A DNA stretch of 64,000 bases, taken from assembly GCF_013283875.1 (NCBI RefSeq), contig NZ_CP054139.1, positions 3,596,001 to 3,660,000 of the forward strand, given 5' to 3'. Position 1 is the first letter of the stretch. Each line of letters starts with the position of its first letter. Under the pieces are notes generated by a model. That model did no database searches. It worked only from the letters and a program-made list of their open reading frames with translations, and was not told the DNA's origin. A program made the position numbers and the translations under genes. This stretch comes from Mucilaginibacter mali (GTDB lineage: Bacteria > Bacteroidota > Bacteroidia > Sphingobacteriales > Sphingobacteriaceae). Below are positions 7,631 to 16,484 of this stretch, piece by piece.

Positions 7631-9898
7631 ATGGCTTTTGATTTAGATATGATCAAAAAGGTTTACGACCGTTACAGCACCCGCATTGAGGCTGCGCGTA
7701 AGGCTACCGGTAAACCGTTAACTTTAACCGAGAAAATTTTATATGCCCACCTTAGCGAAGGCGATGTGAAAGCTGCCTATAACCGCGGTGTGGACTATGT
7801 TGACTTTGCACCCGATCGCGTGGCGATGCAGGATGCTACCGCGCAGATGGCGCTGCTGCAATTTATGCAGGCGGGCCGCCCTAAAGTGGCTGTACCATCA
7901 ACCGTGCATTGCGATCACCTGATACAGGCCAAAGTTGGCGCTACCGAAGACCTGCACACCGCTGTTGATACCAACAAAGAGGTGTACGATTTCCTGGCAT
8001 CGGTATCTGATAAATATGGTATCGGTTTCTGGAAGGCCGGTGCGGGTATCATTCACCAGGTAGTGTTAGAGAACTACGCTTTCCCGGGTGGTATGATGAT
8101 CGGTACCGACTCGCACACACCTAACGCGGGTGGTTTGGGTATGGTTGCTATTGGTGTTGGCGGTGCCGATGCCTGCGACGTAATGGCCGGCCTGCCATGG
8201 GAGCTTAAATTCCCTAAACTGCTGGGTGTTAAATTAACCGGGAAACTTTCGGGCTGGACATCGGCAAAAGACGTGATCCTGCGTGTGGCCGGTATCCTTA
8301 CCGTAAAAGGCGGTACAGGCTTTATAGTTGAATACTTTGGCGAAGGCGCGCAGTCGCTTTCGGCTACCGGTAAAGGTACCATTTGTAACATGGGTGCCGA
8401 AATAGGTGCTACCACTTCGATATTTGGTTACGACGAGAAAGCCGCCGCTTACCTGCGCGGTACTGAGCGTGCCGAGATAGCCGACATGGCCGATGCTGTT
8501 GCCCAGCACTTAACCGGCGATGCTGAGGTTTACGCCAACCCTGAAAAATATTTTGACCAGGTGATCGAGATCAACCTGAGCGAACTGGAGCCGCATGTGA
8601 ACGGTCCGTTCACCCCGGATCTGGCCTGGCCGCTGTCTAAATTTGCTACCGCTGTTAAAGAGAACGGCTGGCCAGCGAAACTGGAAGTTGGTTTGATCGG
8701 TTCGTGCACCAACTCATCATACGAGGATATTACCCGTGCCGCATCGATAGCTAAACAAGCTACCGATAAAGGTTTGAAAGCTAAGGCCGAATACACGGTA
8801 ACCCCTGGTTCGGAACTGGTGCGTTACACCGTTGAGCGCGATGGCTACCTGGATACCTTCGAGCAGATTGGTGGTGTGGTACTGGCTAATGCCTGCGGCC
8901 CTTGCATTGGCCAGTGGGCACGTCATACCGACGACCCTACCCGTAAAAACTCTATCATTACTTCGTTCAACCGTAACTTTGCTAAAAGGCAAGACGGTAA
9001 TCCGAATACACACGCCTTTGTAGCATCGCCGGAAATTGTTACCGCCTTTGCTATCGCTGGTGATCTTACCTTTAACCCGGTAACCGATACGCTGACCAAC
9101 GAGGCCGGCGAGCAGGTAAAACTGGATGAGCCAATGGGTATCGAACTACCTGTAAAGGGCTTCGCGGTTGAAGATGCAGGTTACCAGGCACCGGCCGAAG
9201 ATGGCAGTGGTGTACAGGTGATCGTTAGCCCTACATCGGCACGTTTACAATTGCTTGATCCGTTTAAGCCTTGGGAAGGTACCGATATTACCGGCCTGAA
9301 ACTGCTGATAAAAGCTAAAGGTAAATGTACTACCGACCACATCAGTATGGCCGGCCCATGGTTAAAATTCCGTGGCCACCTGGATAATATCAGCAACAAT
9401 ATGCTGATCGGCGCTATCAACTTCTTCAATAATACTGCCGATAGCGTGAAGAATGAACTGACCGGCGAATACGGTCCAGTTCCGGCTACGCAACGCGATT
9501 ACAAAGCGCATGGCATCGGTTCGATAGTTGTTGGTGACGAGAACTACGGTGAAGGTTCATCGCGCGAGCATGCCGCTATGGAGCCACGCCACTTAGGTGT
9601 ACGTGCTATACTGGTAAAATCGTTCGCCCGTATCCACGAGACCAACCTGAAAAAACAAGGTATGCTGGGTATCACCTTTGCCGATCCTGCTGATTACGAC
9701 AAGATCCTGGAAGATGATACCATCGATATCACCGGCCTGACCACTTTTGCACCAGACAAACAACTGGGCATTACGCTGCATCACGCCGATGGTACTACCG
9801 AAAGCTTCCCTGTTAACCACACCTACAATGCACAGCAAATAGAGTGGTTCAAAGCCGGCGGCGCGCTGAACATCATACGTGCGCAGCAAGGTAAGTAA
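7631..9898 (+). CDS. acn: Aconitate hydratase (mitochondrial type)
   Basis: It converts citrate to isocitrate in the TCA cycle using a [4Fe-4S] cluster. The 755-residue protein has the length and order of the mitochondrial-type enzyme. The three cluster cysteines are visible as C359 in IGSCTNSS and C422/C425 in ANACGPCIGQW. Other landmarks are VPSTVHCDH near 88-96 and MIGTDSHTPNAGG near 156-168. The C-terminal swivel domain contains GDENYGEGSSREHAA near 637-651. The start ATG at 7631 gives MAFDLDMIKK. The gene is a single-gene unit with a strong terminator 53 bp after the stop. Confidence 0.96.
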   Translation: MAFDLDMIKKVYDRYSTRIEAARKATGKPLTLTEKILYAHLSEGDVKAAYNRGVDYVDFAPDRVAMQDATAQMALLQFMQAGRPKVAVPSTVHCDHLIQAKVGATEDLHTAVDTNKEVYDFLASVSDKYGIGFWKAGAGIIHQVVLENYAFPGGMMIGTDSHTPNAGGLGMVAIGVGGADACDVMAGLPWELKFPKLLGVKLTGKLSGWTSAKDVILRVAGILTVKGGTGFIVEYFGEGAQSLSATGKGTICNMGAEIGATTSIFGYDEKAAAYLRGTERAEIADMADAVAQHLTGDAEVYANPEKYFDQVIEINLSELEPHVNGPFTPDLAWPLSKFATAVKENGWPAKLEVGLIGSCTNSSYEDITRAASIAKQATDKGLKAKAEYTVTPGSELVRYTVERDGYLDTFEQIGGVVLANACGPCIGQWARHTDDPTRKNSIITSFNRNFAKRQDGNPNTHAFVASPEIVTAFAIAGDLTFNPVTDTLTNEAGEQVKLDEPMGIELPVKGFAVEDAGYQAPAEDGSGVQVIVSPTSARLQLLDPFKPWEGTDITGLKLLIKAKGKCTTDHISMAGPWLKFRGHLDNISNNMLIGAINFFNNTADSVKNELTGEYGPVPATQRDYKAHGIGSIVVGDENYGEGSSREHAAMEPRHLGVRAILVKSFARIHETNLKKQGMLGITFADPADYDKILEDDTIDITGLTTFAPDKQLGITLHHADGTTESFPVNHTYNAQQIEWFKAGGALNIIRAQQGK

Positions 9899-9951
9899 GT
9901 TAAGCCGAAAGGTTAAAGGCGAAAGCTAAAAGGCCTCTTGCCAGACAATAT

Positions 9952-9984
9952 AAAGCCGCTCCTGAAAAAGGGGCGGCTTTTTTT
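9952..9984 (+). terminator. Intrinsic terminator after acn
   Basis: AAAGCCGCTCC and GGGGCGGCTTT pair across the loop TGAAAAA and are followed by a T-run. Confidence 0.85.
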
Positions 9985-9995
9985 GTGTACCCAAT

Positions 9996-10081
9996 CGTCA
10001 TCCTGAGCGCGAGCGAAGGATCCCTAACTATACAGAGTGGCCCTGCTGATCGGGGATGTTTCGCTCGCGCTCAACATGACG
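9996..10081. repeat. Fold-back repeat, GAGCGCGAGCGAA family
   Basis: The arm at 9996-10025 (CGTCATCCTGAGCGCGAGCG, continuing AAGGATCCC) pairs with the arm at 10051-10081, which ends GCGCTCAACATGACG. Its core arm sequence is shared with the repeat at 1396-1461. It is part of the 437-bp gene-free stretch 9899-10335, which otherwise holds the acn terminator and two short palindromes. Confidence 0.8.
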
Positions 10082-10108
10082 TGGACGGACCGGGCGTACG
10101 TCGTAGGC

Positions 10109-10134
10109 AGCGATGAGTTTTATACCCATTGCTA
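10109..10134. repeat. Degenerate AGCGATGGGTTT palindrome
   Basis: AGCGATGAGTTTTATACCCA followed by TTGCTA is a mutated version of the perfect palindrome at 10188-10214, 53 bp away. Confidence 0.6.
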
Positions 10135-10187
10135 TGGTTGCCCGGAGATGTTTACATGAGGGTTTGGGTTGCGATACGCGTTACAGG

Positions 10188-10214
10188 TAGCGATGGGTTT
10201 GAAACCCATCGCTA
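10188..10214. repeat. Perfect 27-bp palindrome, AGCGATGGGTTT family
   Basis: A 13-bp arm TAGCGATGGGTTT and its exact complement flank a single G. An identical 27-mer occurs at 16659-16685. Confidence 0.85.
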
Positions 10215-10335
10215 TATAGGGTTATCCGGCTGGGTGGAGTAGAAACACCAGAAAGGGTGCTAAATAAGATCAGGATGTTTAATTTTAATGCATCATTATC
10301 TATCTTCATTTTTTAAATAAACAAAAAGCCATTTC

Positions 10336-10980
10336 ATGAAATTGATCATAACTATTTTTTGTTTTTGTTATGTGCTAACAGTTAAAGCACAAATTGGGAC
10401 CCAGCATGTTGTAGAACCCACTGGCAACTATAAACAAATAGACTTGAGCAAGGAGTTACTGGTGATAAGTAGAATTAGCGACCCCAACAACAAGCAGAAG
10501 GCGAAATTGATCGATTCGGTGGAAAGTGTTACTAATAATTTCACTCCGTCTGTGTTATATATCCTGTCCTCGGTGCTGTTTAGCGATAACCAAAAAGAGA
10601 GAGGGATGTTCTGGTTTTATGTTGCACAATTAAGGGCCAGGTACGACGTGAACCGCTGCGCCGACAAAACCGCGTCAGCTGCACGTTATAATCAAATGAT
10701 CGGCCCTCCAATTAACAAATACGCGTTTGAACATTTAGATACTTTAGAACGCATCATAGCACGGGTGATAGATTTTGTCAGGAATAATAACGAAAATTAT
10801 GACCAGCGGTGGATCAATATGGAAGGAATGGGAGCGTTTGACTCTGCCATGAACCCCGATCATAAAAACGAACCATTAAGCATACCGAAAGATAAATGGG
10901 CAGCTATTAAAGCAAAGACCATAGAAGATTATAGTAATGGTTTTAAAGAGACTCTGGCCTCACAGAAGGCAAAGCACTGA
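10336..10980 (+). CDS. Secreted protein of unknown function
   Basis: A 214-residue protein that I do not recognise. The N-terminus is a Sec signal peptide (MKLIITIFCFCYVLTVKAQ, cleavage near residue 18). The mature protein is mixed and polar, with a central helical-looking block (MFWFYVAQLRARYDVNRCADKTASAARYNQM near 91-121), a second helix ERIIARVIDFVRNNNENY near 137-154, and a C-terminal helix around 189-214. There are no membrane segments after the signal and no metal-binding motif beyond scattered residues. It sits alone between the repeat cluster after acn and the DUF5655 gene; 63 bp separate it from the latter, so they may be co-transcribed. Reading frame and spacing look real. Confidence 0.65.
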   Translation: MKLIITIFCFCYVLTVKAQIGTQHVVEPTGNYKQIDLSKELLVISRISDPNNKQKAKLIDSVESVTNNFTPSVLYILSSVLFSDNQKERGMFWFYVAQLRARYDVNRCADKTASAARYNQMIGPPINKYAFEHLDTLERIIARVIDFVRNNNENYDQRWINMEGMGAFDSAMNPDHKNEPLSIPKDKWAAIKAKTIEDYSNGFKETLASQKAKH

Positions 10981-11043
10981 TCGGCCTGATGCTGAGACTA
11001 ACTTGTAGATGACCTGAACGTAAATTGAACTCAAATTGATCTA

Positions 11044-11415
11044 ATGACACCCGGAGCAGAAAAACAAATAAGCCAATTTTTGGCAGGCAAAAGCGAACAT
11101 ACCTTAAGCCTATACCATCATCTCCTAAGCCGCTTTGAACAGATCGGCGATATCATGGTTGAGCCTACCAAAACCATGATCGGTATCTCCAACAATCATA
11201 AGCGTATAGCCTGGGTAACGCAACTGGGCAGGAGTTTTATACATGTAGTATTTCCGTTTAAGCGTGAATATCCCGATAACCTGTGCTTTGTTAAAATGGG
11301 CCAGGTGCCGGGCCAAAACCAATTCAATCATCATTTCCGGATGAATTTGATAGACGACCTGAACGATGAAGTAATGGGCTTTATGCGACTGGCGTATTTT
11401 GAGGAGAATGTATAA
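11044..11415 (+). CDS. DUF5655-like protein
   Basis: A 123-residue cytoplasmic protein without signal or membrane segments. The layout fits DUF5655: an N-terminal helix (EKQISQFLAGKSEHTLSLYHHLLSRFEQIG near 5-34), then strands VEPTKTMIGISNNHKRIAWV near 39-58, FIHVVFPFKREY near 65-76, and a C-terminal HHFRMNLIDDLNDEVMGFMRLAYFE helix region. The family is often fused to or found near other small DUFs; no activity is known to me. It is followed by a terminator hairpin. Confidence 0.6.
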   Translation: MTPGAEKQISQFLAGKSEHTLSLYHHLLSRFEQIGDIMVEPTKTMIGISNNHKRIAWVTQLGRSFIHVVFPFKREYPDNLCFVKMGQVPGQNQFNHHFRMNLIDDLNDEVMGFMRLAYFEENV

Positions 11416-11649
11416 CACAAAAAGCCCCGGTTTCCCGGGGCCTTAACGGTATAGTAAAGAGAGCTGTATATCCAACTTTATCTGCTACCGGGTATCAATA
11501 GTTTAATAGCTTAGTATGCATCAAAACTCGGCATTAATGCGTCACTATAAAATAATGTAAATCACGTATTTTTTTGTGCGTGGCAACCCGCGGCCCCTCC
11601 CCGGGTAATTTCTACCCAAGTCTTCAGCATCTCACATTTGAACATAAAA
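11416..11649. other. Gene-free stretch left of IS element
   Basis: It holds the hairpin after the DUF5655 gene and AT-rich sequence up to the IS end. No ORF or recognisable site was seen. Confidence 0.5.
11422..11444 (+). terminator. Terminator-like hairpin after DUF5655 gene
   Basis: GCCCCGG and CCGGGGC pair across TTTC just downstream of the stop; the T-run is short. Confidence 0.6.
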
Positions 11650-13456
11650 AAAGAGGCCGTATCATAAATCAAATGATGCGGTCTTTATTTTTTTAGCCTA
11701 ATAGCTGAATTTGGTATTGAGTTTCTATGGAATTTTTTGAGGGGGAGGGGGTAGCTTTCTTGGGCGAACCTGAGTGGTAAAACGACTCATTTAAGCCGCT
11801 TTTTTCCTTAGATTTTGTGCGATTGCAACTAAACCCCATTCTATTTCTACTTTTTCCTTGCCGCGGAGCATAAACCGTTTAAAGCCATGGTTCTGCTTAA
11901 TATTACCAAATACAGGTTCTACATCAAAGCAGCGTTTCTTTCGCCGTTGTATGCCTTCTTCACTGTTTAACAGCTCGTGCGCCTTTTGTTTCAGGCGGTT
12001 CAGGTTTTCATTGATTTCAATGATCCGATTCCCTTTTGATTTATGGCAAATACCGTTCAGCGGACAGTTAGCGCAGTTAACTGCCTGGTATCTTTTTACC
12101 GTTTGTTCAAACTCCGTGCTTGTTTTTCTTTTACTTGTTCCGATGAAATTCATTTGCTGGCCCATCGGGCAGATGTAACAATCTTTCTCCTGGTTGTAAA
12201 AAAGCTTATTTGCTGCAAAAGGGTGCTTGTTGTTGTGATTCTCATTTTGTTCCTTATCGAACATCCCATACTTTACAAAGGCGATTGTTCCTTTTTGTTC
12301 CAACCGCGTGTAGTTCTCCTCGGAGCCATATCCGGCATCGGCTGTAAGCACTTGCGGTGCTTTGCCAAAGCTGACTTCATGCTGCGCTAAATGAGCACTT
12401 AATGTATTGGTGTCTGTGGTGTTGGAGTGAATGGTGTAATTGACAATGAACTGGTTGGATGTGGATATCTGAACATTATACCCCGGTTTTAACTGGCCGT
12501 TTTTCATGTGGTCTTCCTTCATCCGCATGAATGTGGCATCCGTATCGGTCTTGGAATAGCTGTTGCGTTCACCCAGCAGAGCTTCCTGCTGCTCATAGCG
12601 GGCAATGGCCTGCGGGTAATGTTTGCTGATATACCGCAGCTTGCTTTTGACCTGTTTGGAAACATCCTCACGCGAGGAAAGCTTCTCATTGAGTTTATCT
12701 ACTGCGGCATTGACCTTTTCACTGTCAATAACAGTAAAGTCAGGCGGATCAGGCAGCCTGTCTTCTTCTTTTGCTACGCTTTGGGCATAGTCCCATATCT
12801 CTGACAGCTGCTTTTTCATCTTTTCCTTATTGGTCTGAATCGCTTTCTTCCAGACAAAGGTATACCGGTTTGCATTCGCCTCTATCTTTGTCCCGTCCGT
12901 ATTCACTTCTTCAATACTGAGCAGGCCTTCCTCTGCCAAAAGTTTCACCACATCTTCGAACACATCACGCAGCGCATGCTTCAAACGTACGCCCCGGAAA
13001 CGGTTGATCGTATTATGATCAGGATAGTTCATCGAACTCAGCCACATCAGGTAAACGCTTTCCCGGCAGGCTGCTGCCAGCTTTCGGCTGGAGTAGGTGT
13101 TGGTTACATACCCATATACCAGCACCTTTAACAACATTTGCGGGTGATAGCTTGAACTCCCGCGGATATGATAAGCTTTCAGCAATGGTTCCAGATAGAG
13201 CCTGTCGATCACATCGTTAACTACACGCACCGGGTGCGATGCCGGAACTAATTCGTCAAGTGTCGGAGGAATAGCCATCAACTGCCGTTGCTGGTAGGGC
13301 TTGAATACAGGTCTTTTAGAGGACATACTACGCTACTTTCGATACATAAATATATGAAAATCAGATTATTATATCAACTAAATACCCCTCTTTATTCCAA
13401 TAAATTATGCACAAATAAAAAAGAGGCCATACCATGATTTATGATACAGCCTCTTT
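11650..13456. mobile_element. Complete IS1182-family insertion sequence
   Basis: An about 1.8-kb element with one intact transposase gene and terminal inverted repeats. The left end at 11650-11671 reads AAAGAGGCCGTATCATAAAT then CA; the right end at 13435-13456 is its reverse complement with one mismatch. Each end is itself an imperfect hairpin (left 11650-11686, right about 13420-13456), which can act as a transcription terminator. Flanks are AT-rich (ACATAAAA left, ATATAAAA right), and I cannot fix a target duplication. It is inserted in the gap between the DUF5655 gene and rpsA and breaks no gene. Confidence 0.9.
11791..13326 (-). CDS. IS1182-family transposase
   Basis: A full-length 511-residue DDE transposase. 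The N-terminal DUF772 region is visible (VFKPYQQRQLMAIPPTLDELVPASHPVRVVNDVID near 6-40; YHPQMLLKVLVYGY near 60-73). The catalytic core shows NTDGTKIEANANRYTFVWKK near 143-162 with the first Asp, VLTADAGYGSEENYTR near 323-338 with the second Asp, and the C-terminal VEPVFGNIKQNHGFKRFMLRG near 468-488 with the likely Glu. A cysteine cluster (CYICPMGQQM..CANCPLNGICHKSKG near 382-430) is typical of the family. There is no frameshift, so the element may be active. Confidence 0.93.
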   Translation of the reverse strand: MSSKRPVFKPYQQRQLMAIPPTLDELVPASHPVRVVNDVIDRLYLEPLLKAYHIRGSSSYHPQMLLKVLVYGYVTNTYSSRKLAAACRESVYLMWLSSMNYPDHNTINRFRGVRLKHALRDVFEDVVKLLAEEGLLSIEEVNTDGTKIEANANRYTFVWKKAIQTNKEKMKKQLSEIWDYAQSVAKEEDRLPDPPDFTVIDSEKVNAAVDKLNEKLSSREDVSKQVKSKLRYISKHYPQAIARYEQQEALLGERNSYSKTDTDATFMRMKEDHMKNGQLKPGYNVQISTSNQFIVNYTIHSNTTDTNTLSAHLAQHEVSFGKAPQVLTADAGYGSEENYTRLEQKGTIAFVKYGMFDKEQNENHNNKHPFAANKLFYNQEKDCYICPMGQQMNFIGTSKRKTSTEFEQTVKRYQAVNCANCPLNGICHKSKGNRIIEINENLNRLKQKAHELLNSEEGIQRRKKRCFDVEPVFGNIKQNHGFKRFMLRGKEKVEIEWGLVAIAQNLRKKAA

Positions 13457-13487
13457 ATATAAAAGGAATCCTTATTTAAGGGTTAAC

Positions 13488-15437
13488 TTAGTTAGACTCC
13501 TCGGTTTTGCTTTTTTTAGCTTTGCTTTCAGCACCTTCCATTTGTTCTTTCAGTTGTGCTAAAACGCTCAGGTCGCCTAAAGTCGATTTTTCAACCGAAT
13601 CTTTTACTTTCTTAACCGCGCTGGTAGTAGCTTTCGCTTCTTTTTTACGGTTTTCAAAGTCAGCTACCCTTGCTTCGCTGCGCTGATCTTCCCAGATACG
13701 TGAGTGAGAGATAACAATACGTTTGTTCTCTTTGTTAAACTCAATGATCTTGAATTCTGCAGTTTCGTCAGCTTTTAAAGCTTTGCCATCCTCTTTAACC
13801 AGGTGTTTGGTTGGCGCAAAGCCTTCAACACCGTAAGGTAAAGCTACAATGGCACCTTTGTCGGTCACTTTCAACACGGTACCTTCGTGGATAGAATCAA
13901 CACCGAATACGGTTTCGAAAGTATCCCAAGGGTTTTCTTCCAGTTGTTTGTGGCCTAAGCTCAGTTTGCGGTTCTCAACGTCAAGTTCTAAAACTACTAC
14001 GTCCAGCTTCTCGCCTACTTTAGTGAACTCGTTAGGGTGGTTAACTTTTTTGCTCCAAGAAAGGTCGCTGATGTGGATCAAACCATCGATACCATCTTCC
14101 AGTTCAACAAACACACCAAAGTTGGTCATGTTTTTAACTGTAGCAACATGCTGTGTACCAACCGCATAACGGTCAGCAGCTTGCTGCCATGGATCAGGGG
14201 TCAGTTGTTTGATACCCAAGCTCATTTTGCGCTCGTCGCGGTCAAGTGTTAACACTTGTGCTTCAATTTCGTCGCCTACTTTCAGGAATTCCTGAGGGTT
14301 GCGCAGGTTTTGCGACCACGACATTTCTGATACGTGGATCAAACCTTCAACACCAGGGATAATTTCAAGGAACGCGCCGTAATCGGCAACGGTAACAATT
14401 TTACCTTTAACGTGCGAACCTACCTTGATATCTTCGGTAAGGCTTTGCCAAGGATGCGGGGTTAATTGTTTTAAGCCCAGGGCGATACGTTTTTTCTCGT
14501 CATCAAAGTCAAGCACTACAACGTTGATCTTCTGATCTAACGCCAATACTTCACGCGGATGCTCGATACGGCCCCAGGAGATATCGGTAATGTGCAGTAA
14601 GCCGTCTACGCCACCAAGATCGATGAATACACCAAAGTCGGTAATATTTTTAACGGTACCTTCCAATACCTGGCCTTTTTCCAATTTGGCCACAATTTCA
14701 GTTTTTTGGTTTTCCAGATCGTCCTCGATCAGCACTTTGTGCGATACCACTACGTTTTTAAACTCGTGGTTGATCTTAACAACTTTGAACTCCATAGTTT
14801 TACCAACGTACACATCGTAATCGCGGATAGGCTTGATATCGATCTGTGAACCTGGTAAGAAGGCTTCTACGCCCATAATATCAACGATCAGACCACCTTT
14901 GGTGCGGCTCTTCACAAAGCCGGTGATGATCTCATCATTATCAAGAGCCGAATTAATACGCTCCCATGATTTTTGGGTTTTAGCACGCTTGCGTGATAAT
15001 ACTAACTGACCGTTAGCATCTTCCTGCGACTCAACAAATACGTCAACCTTATCACCGATCTTCAGATCAGGAGTGTCGCGGAACTCAGAAAGCGATACCA
15101 TACCATCAGATTTGAAGCCGATGTTTAATACCACATCCTTGTTGTTGATGTTTACCACAATGCCTTCAATGATCTCACCCTGGTTAATAGAGTTAAAGGT
15201 CACATCATACATTGCTTCCATTTTTTCGCGGTCAGCAGCGCTGTAATTGCCGAATTTTTTGTCGTCGGCGTCCCAGTCAAAATCCTGGTTCGAAGTGGTG
15301 ATGTTGGCCTTAATGTCCTCGATCGACAGTGAATCTGCTTCAGATTCAATTACCTCTTCGTTTGCATTGGCTGTAGCTGTACCCAGCTCAGCTTCTTTTG
15401 CTTTTAATTCGTTTTCTACTTCTTGTTTTTTTGCCAT
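13488..15437 (-). CDS. rpsA: 30S ribosomal protein S1
   Basis: The mRNA-binding protein of the small ribosomal subunit, 649 residues. Six S1 (OB-fold) repeats can be read in order: GEIIEGIVVNI, DEIITGFVKSRTKGG, GQVLEGTVKNITDFGVFIDL, GSHVKGKIVTVADYGAFLEI, GTQHVATVKNMTNFGVFVEL and IHEGTVLKVTDKGAIVAL, each followed by a GL(I/L)H(I/V)S-like turn in the middle four. An acidic N-terminal extension (about 60 residues) and a lysine-rich C-terminal tail flank them. The start is the ATG at 15435-15437 (MAKKQEVENEL), preceded by AAGGAG; the frame upstream lacks support. A TACCTTTG promoter box and a leader hairpin lie just upstream. Confidence 0.95.
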   Translation of the reverse strand: MAKKQEVENELKAKEAELGTATANANEEVIESEADSLSIEDIKANITTSNQDFDWDADDKKFGNYSAADREKMEAMYDVTFNSINQGEIIEGIVVNINNKDVVLNIGFKSDGMVSLSEFRDTPDLKIGDKVDVFVESQEDANGQLVLSRKRAKTQKSWERINSALDNDEIITGFVKSRTKGGLIVDIMGVEAFLPGSQIDIKPIRDYDVYVGKTMEFKVVKINHEFKNVVVSHKVLIEDDLENQKTEIVAKLEKGQVLEGTVKNITDFGVFIDLGGVDGLLHITDISWGRIEHPREVLALDQKINVVVLDFDDEKKRIALGLKQLTPHPWQSLTEDIKVGSHVKGKIVTVADYGAFLEIIPGVEGLIHVSEMSWSQNLRNPQEFLKVGDEIEAQVLTLDRDERKMSLGIKQLTPDPWQQAADRYAVGTQHVATVKNMTNFGVFVELEDGIDGLIHISDLSWSKKVNHPNEFTKVGEKLDVVVLELDVENRKLSLGHKQLEENPWDTFETVFGVDSIHEGTVLKVTDKGAIVALPYGVEGFAPTKHLVKEDGKALKADETAEFKIIEFNKENKRIVISHSRIWEDQRSEARVADFENRKKEAKATTSAVKKVKDSVEKSTLGDLSVLAQLKEQMEGAESKAKKSKTEESN

Positions 15438-15457
15438 TAAATAATTTGTCTCCTTTT

Positions 15458-15472
15458 CCCAACTCAATTGGG
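15458..15472 (-). promoter_or_regulatory. Leader hairpin of rpsA
   Basis: In the predicted 5' untranslated region the minus strand reads CCCAATTGAGTTGGG, a 5-bp stem and 5-nt loop, immediately followed by AAAAGGAG and then the rpsA ATG about 20 bp downstream. It is placed to affect ribosome loading. Confidence 0.5.
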
Positions 15473-15476
15473 ACTG

Positions 15477-15484
15477 CAAAGGTA
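15477..15484 (-). promoter_or_regulatory. -7 promoter box of rpsA
   Basis: Minus-strand TACCTTTG matches TAnnTTTG exactly and puts transcription start around 15470, giving a leader of about 33 nt. No clear TTG at -33. Confidence 0.55.
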
Positions 15485-15701
15485 AGAATATATTTTTGAC
15501 AGATAAAAATTATTTTATTGTTAAATATTGATTTTTAAGGGGTTTTGTGATTTTTAATTTCACCGATTTAATGGCAAGTGTGCAAACGATTTCACCGATT
15601 TTGTTTTACCCTAATAATTAAGCAGGTAAAAAATCTGAAGATCTTTGAAATAAGTTCAATCAGGATTCCGGCAAAATCGCTGAAATCATAATTAAAATTA
15701 T

Positions 15702-15780
15702 GGCGTTGCCTGCGGCCCGGGCTGTACGCTCATACTGCACAGGCATTAGCCACAAGCCGGTATCCGCTCCTATCCAACGC
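15702..15780. repeat. GGCGTTGCCTGCGGCCCGGG repeat, copy 1
   Basis: It begins GGCGTTGCCTGCGGCCCGGG then CT and ends CTCCTATCCAACGC; the same two end blocks bound the copy at 27699-27793. The middle differs. The 375-bp gene-free stretch 15438-15812 holds this repeat, the rpsA leader and otherwise AT-rich sequence with two CGATTTCACCGATT-like units at about 15559-15602. Confidence 0.75.
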
Positions 15781-15812
15781 AGTTTTGTGGCAAGCCTTTC
15801 GCCTTTAACCTT

Positions 15813-16484
15813 TCAGCTTTTACCTAACTTCTCCTCTATCTCCTCAAATATCTCCATAAAGCTATCGTATATCTTCAGGCGGTAGTTCATGATCACTCCA
15901 GTAAGGGCAGCCTCCTGTTCGGGGGTGAAGGGGTGATGCCATACCCGCATGCAGATCCGCTTCAAAGCGTAGGCCACCTGCGATGCATCTACGTAGGTCT
16001 CCAAATAGCGGTGCTTCTTAAAGGCTTCAAAAAAGGTGAGGAATACATCGGTATTCTTCATGCCGCTGAAGGTGAGAAATTCGTTGATCACCTCTTCGTC
16101 ACAACTGCCCAGGTGATTGTAAAAGCCATCCACAGTAATTTTGCCGGTGGTGAGCAGCAGGTTATCCAGCAACAATTCGATAGCGATATGGCCCAAAAAG
16201 AAGGGCTTCACCGGCGATCCCTCGATAACTGGACGTAACACCTCTTTCAATCCGCGACTGTGGCGAATAAAAAACTCAGACGAATGGAAATGCTTGTCTA
16301 TCTCCAAATGCTTCTGCCAGCCGGCAATAATGGAGTTGATGGTATCCTTTTGATGGTGCAATTTTTCGGGGTGCAGGATAATGGTTTTATCGGCGTTTTT
16401 CAACAGGTCGGGTAAAACCGTACCCAAAATGTGGTAGCAGTTGGCCGAATGCCTGTCAAAGTAATAGTGCGATAAAAAATTCAT
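15813..16484 (-). CDS. acpH: ACP phosphodiesterase family protein
   Basis: A 223-residue protein of the acyl-carrier-protein phosphodiesterase (AcpH, DUF479) family, which removes the 4'-phosphopantetheine arm from ACP. It opens with the family signature MNFLSHYYFDRH and has GTVLPDLLKNADKT near residues 21-34; this type of block carries the HD-like metal ligands. HHQKDTINSIIAGWQKHLEIDKHFHSS near 43-69 and FFLGHIAIELLLDNLLL near 95-111 follow. The whole protein looks helical. Given weak conservation of the family, the reaction is inferred and other HD-like activity is possible. The gene stands alone on the minus strand. Confidence 0.7.
   Translation of the reverse strand: MNFLSHYYFDRHSANCYHILGTVLPDLLKNADKTIILHPEKLHHQKDTINSIIAGWQKHLEIDKHFHSSEFFIRHSRGLKEVLRPVIEGSPVKPFFLGHIAIELLLDNLLLTTGKITVDGFYNHLGSCDEEVINEFLTFSGMKNTDVFLTFFEAFKKHRYLETYVDASQVAYALKRICMRVWHHPFTPEQEAALTGVIMNYRLKIYDSFMEIFEEIEEKLGKS

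Noticed and set aside
10109..10214. CRISPR array from palindromic units near 10.1 kb
   Set aside because: Only two units with unequal sequence and spacing are present and no cas genes; they are dispersed palindromes.
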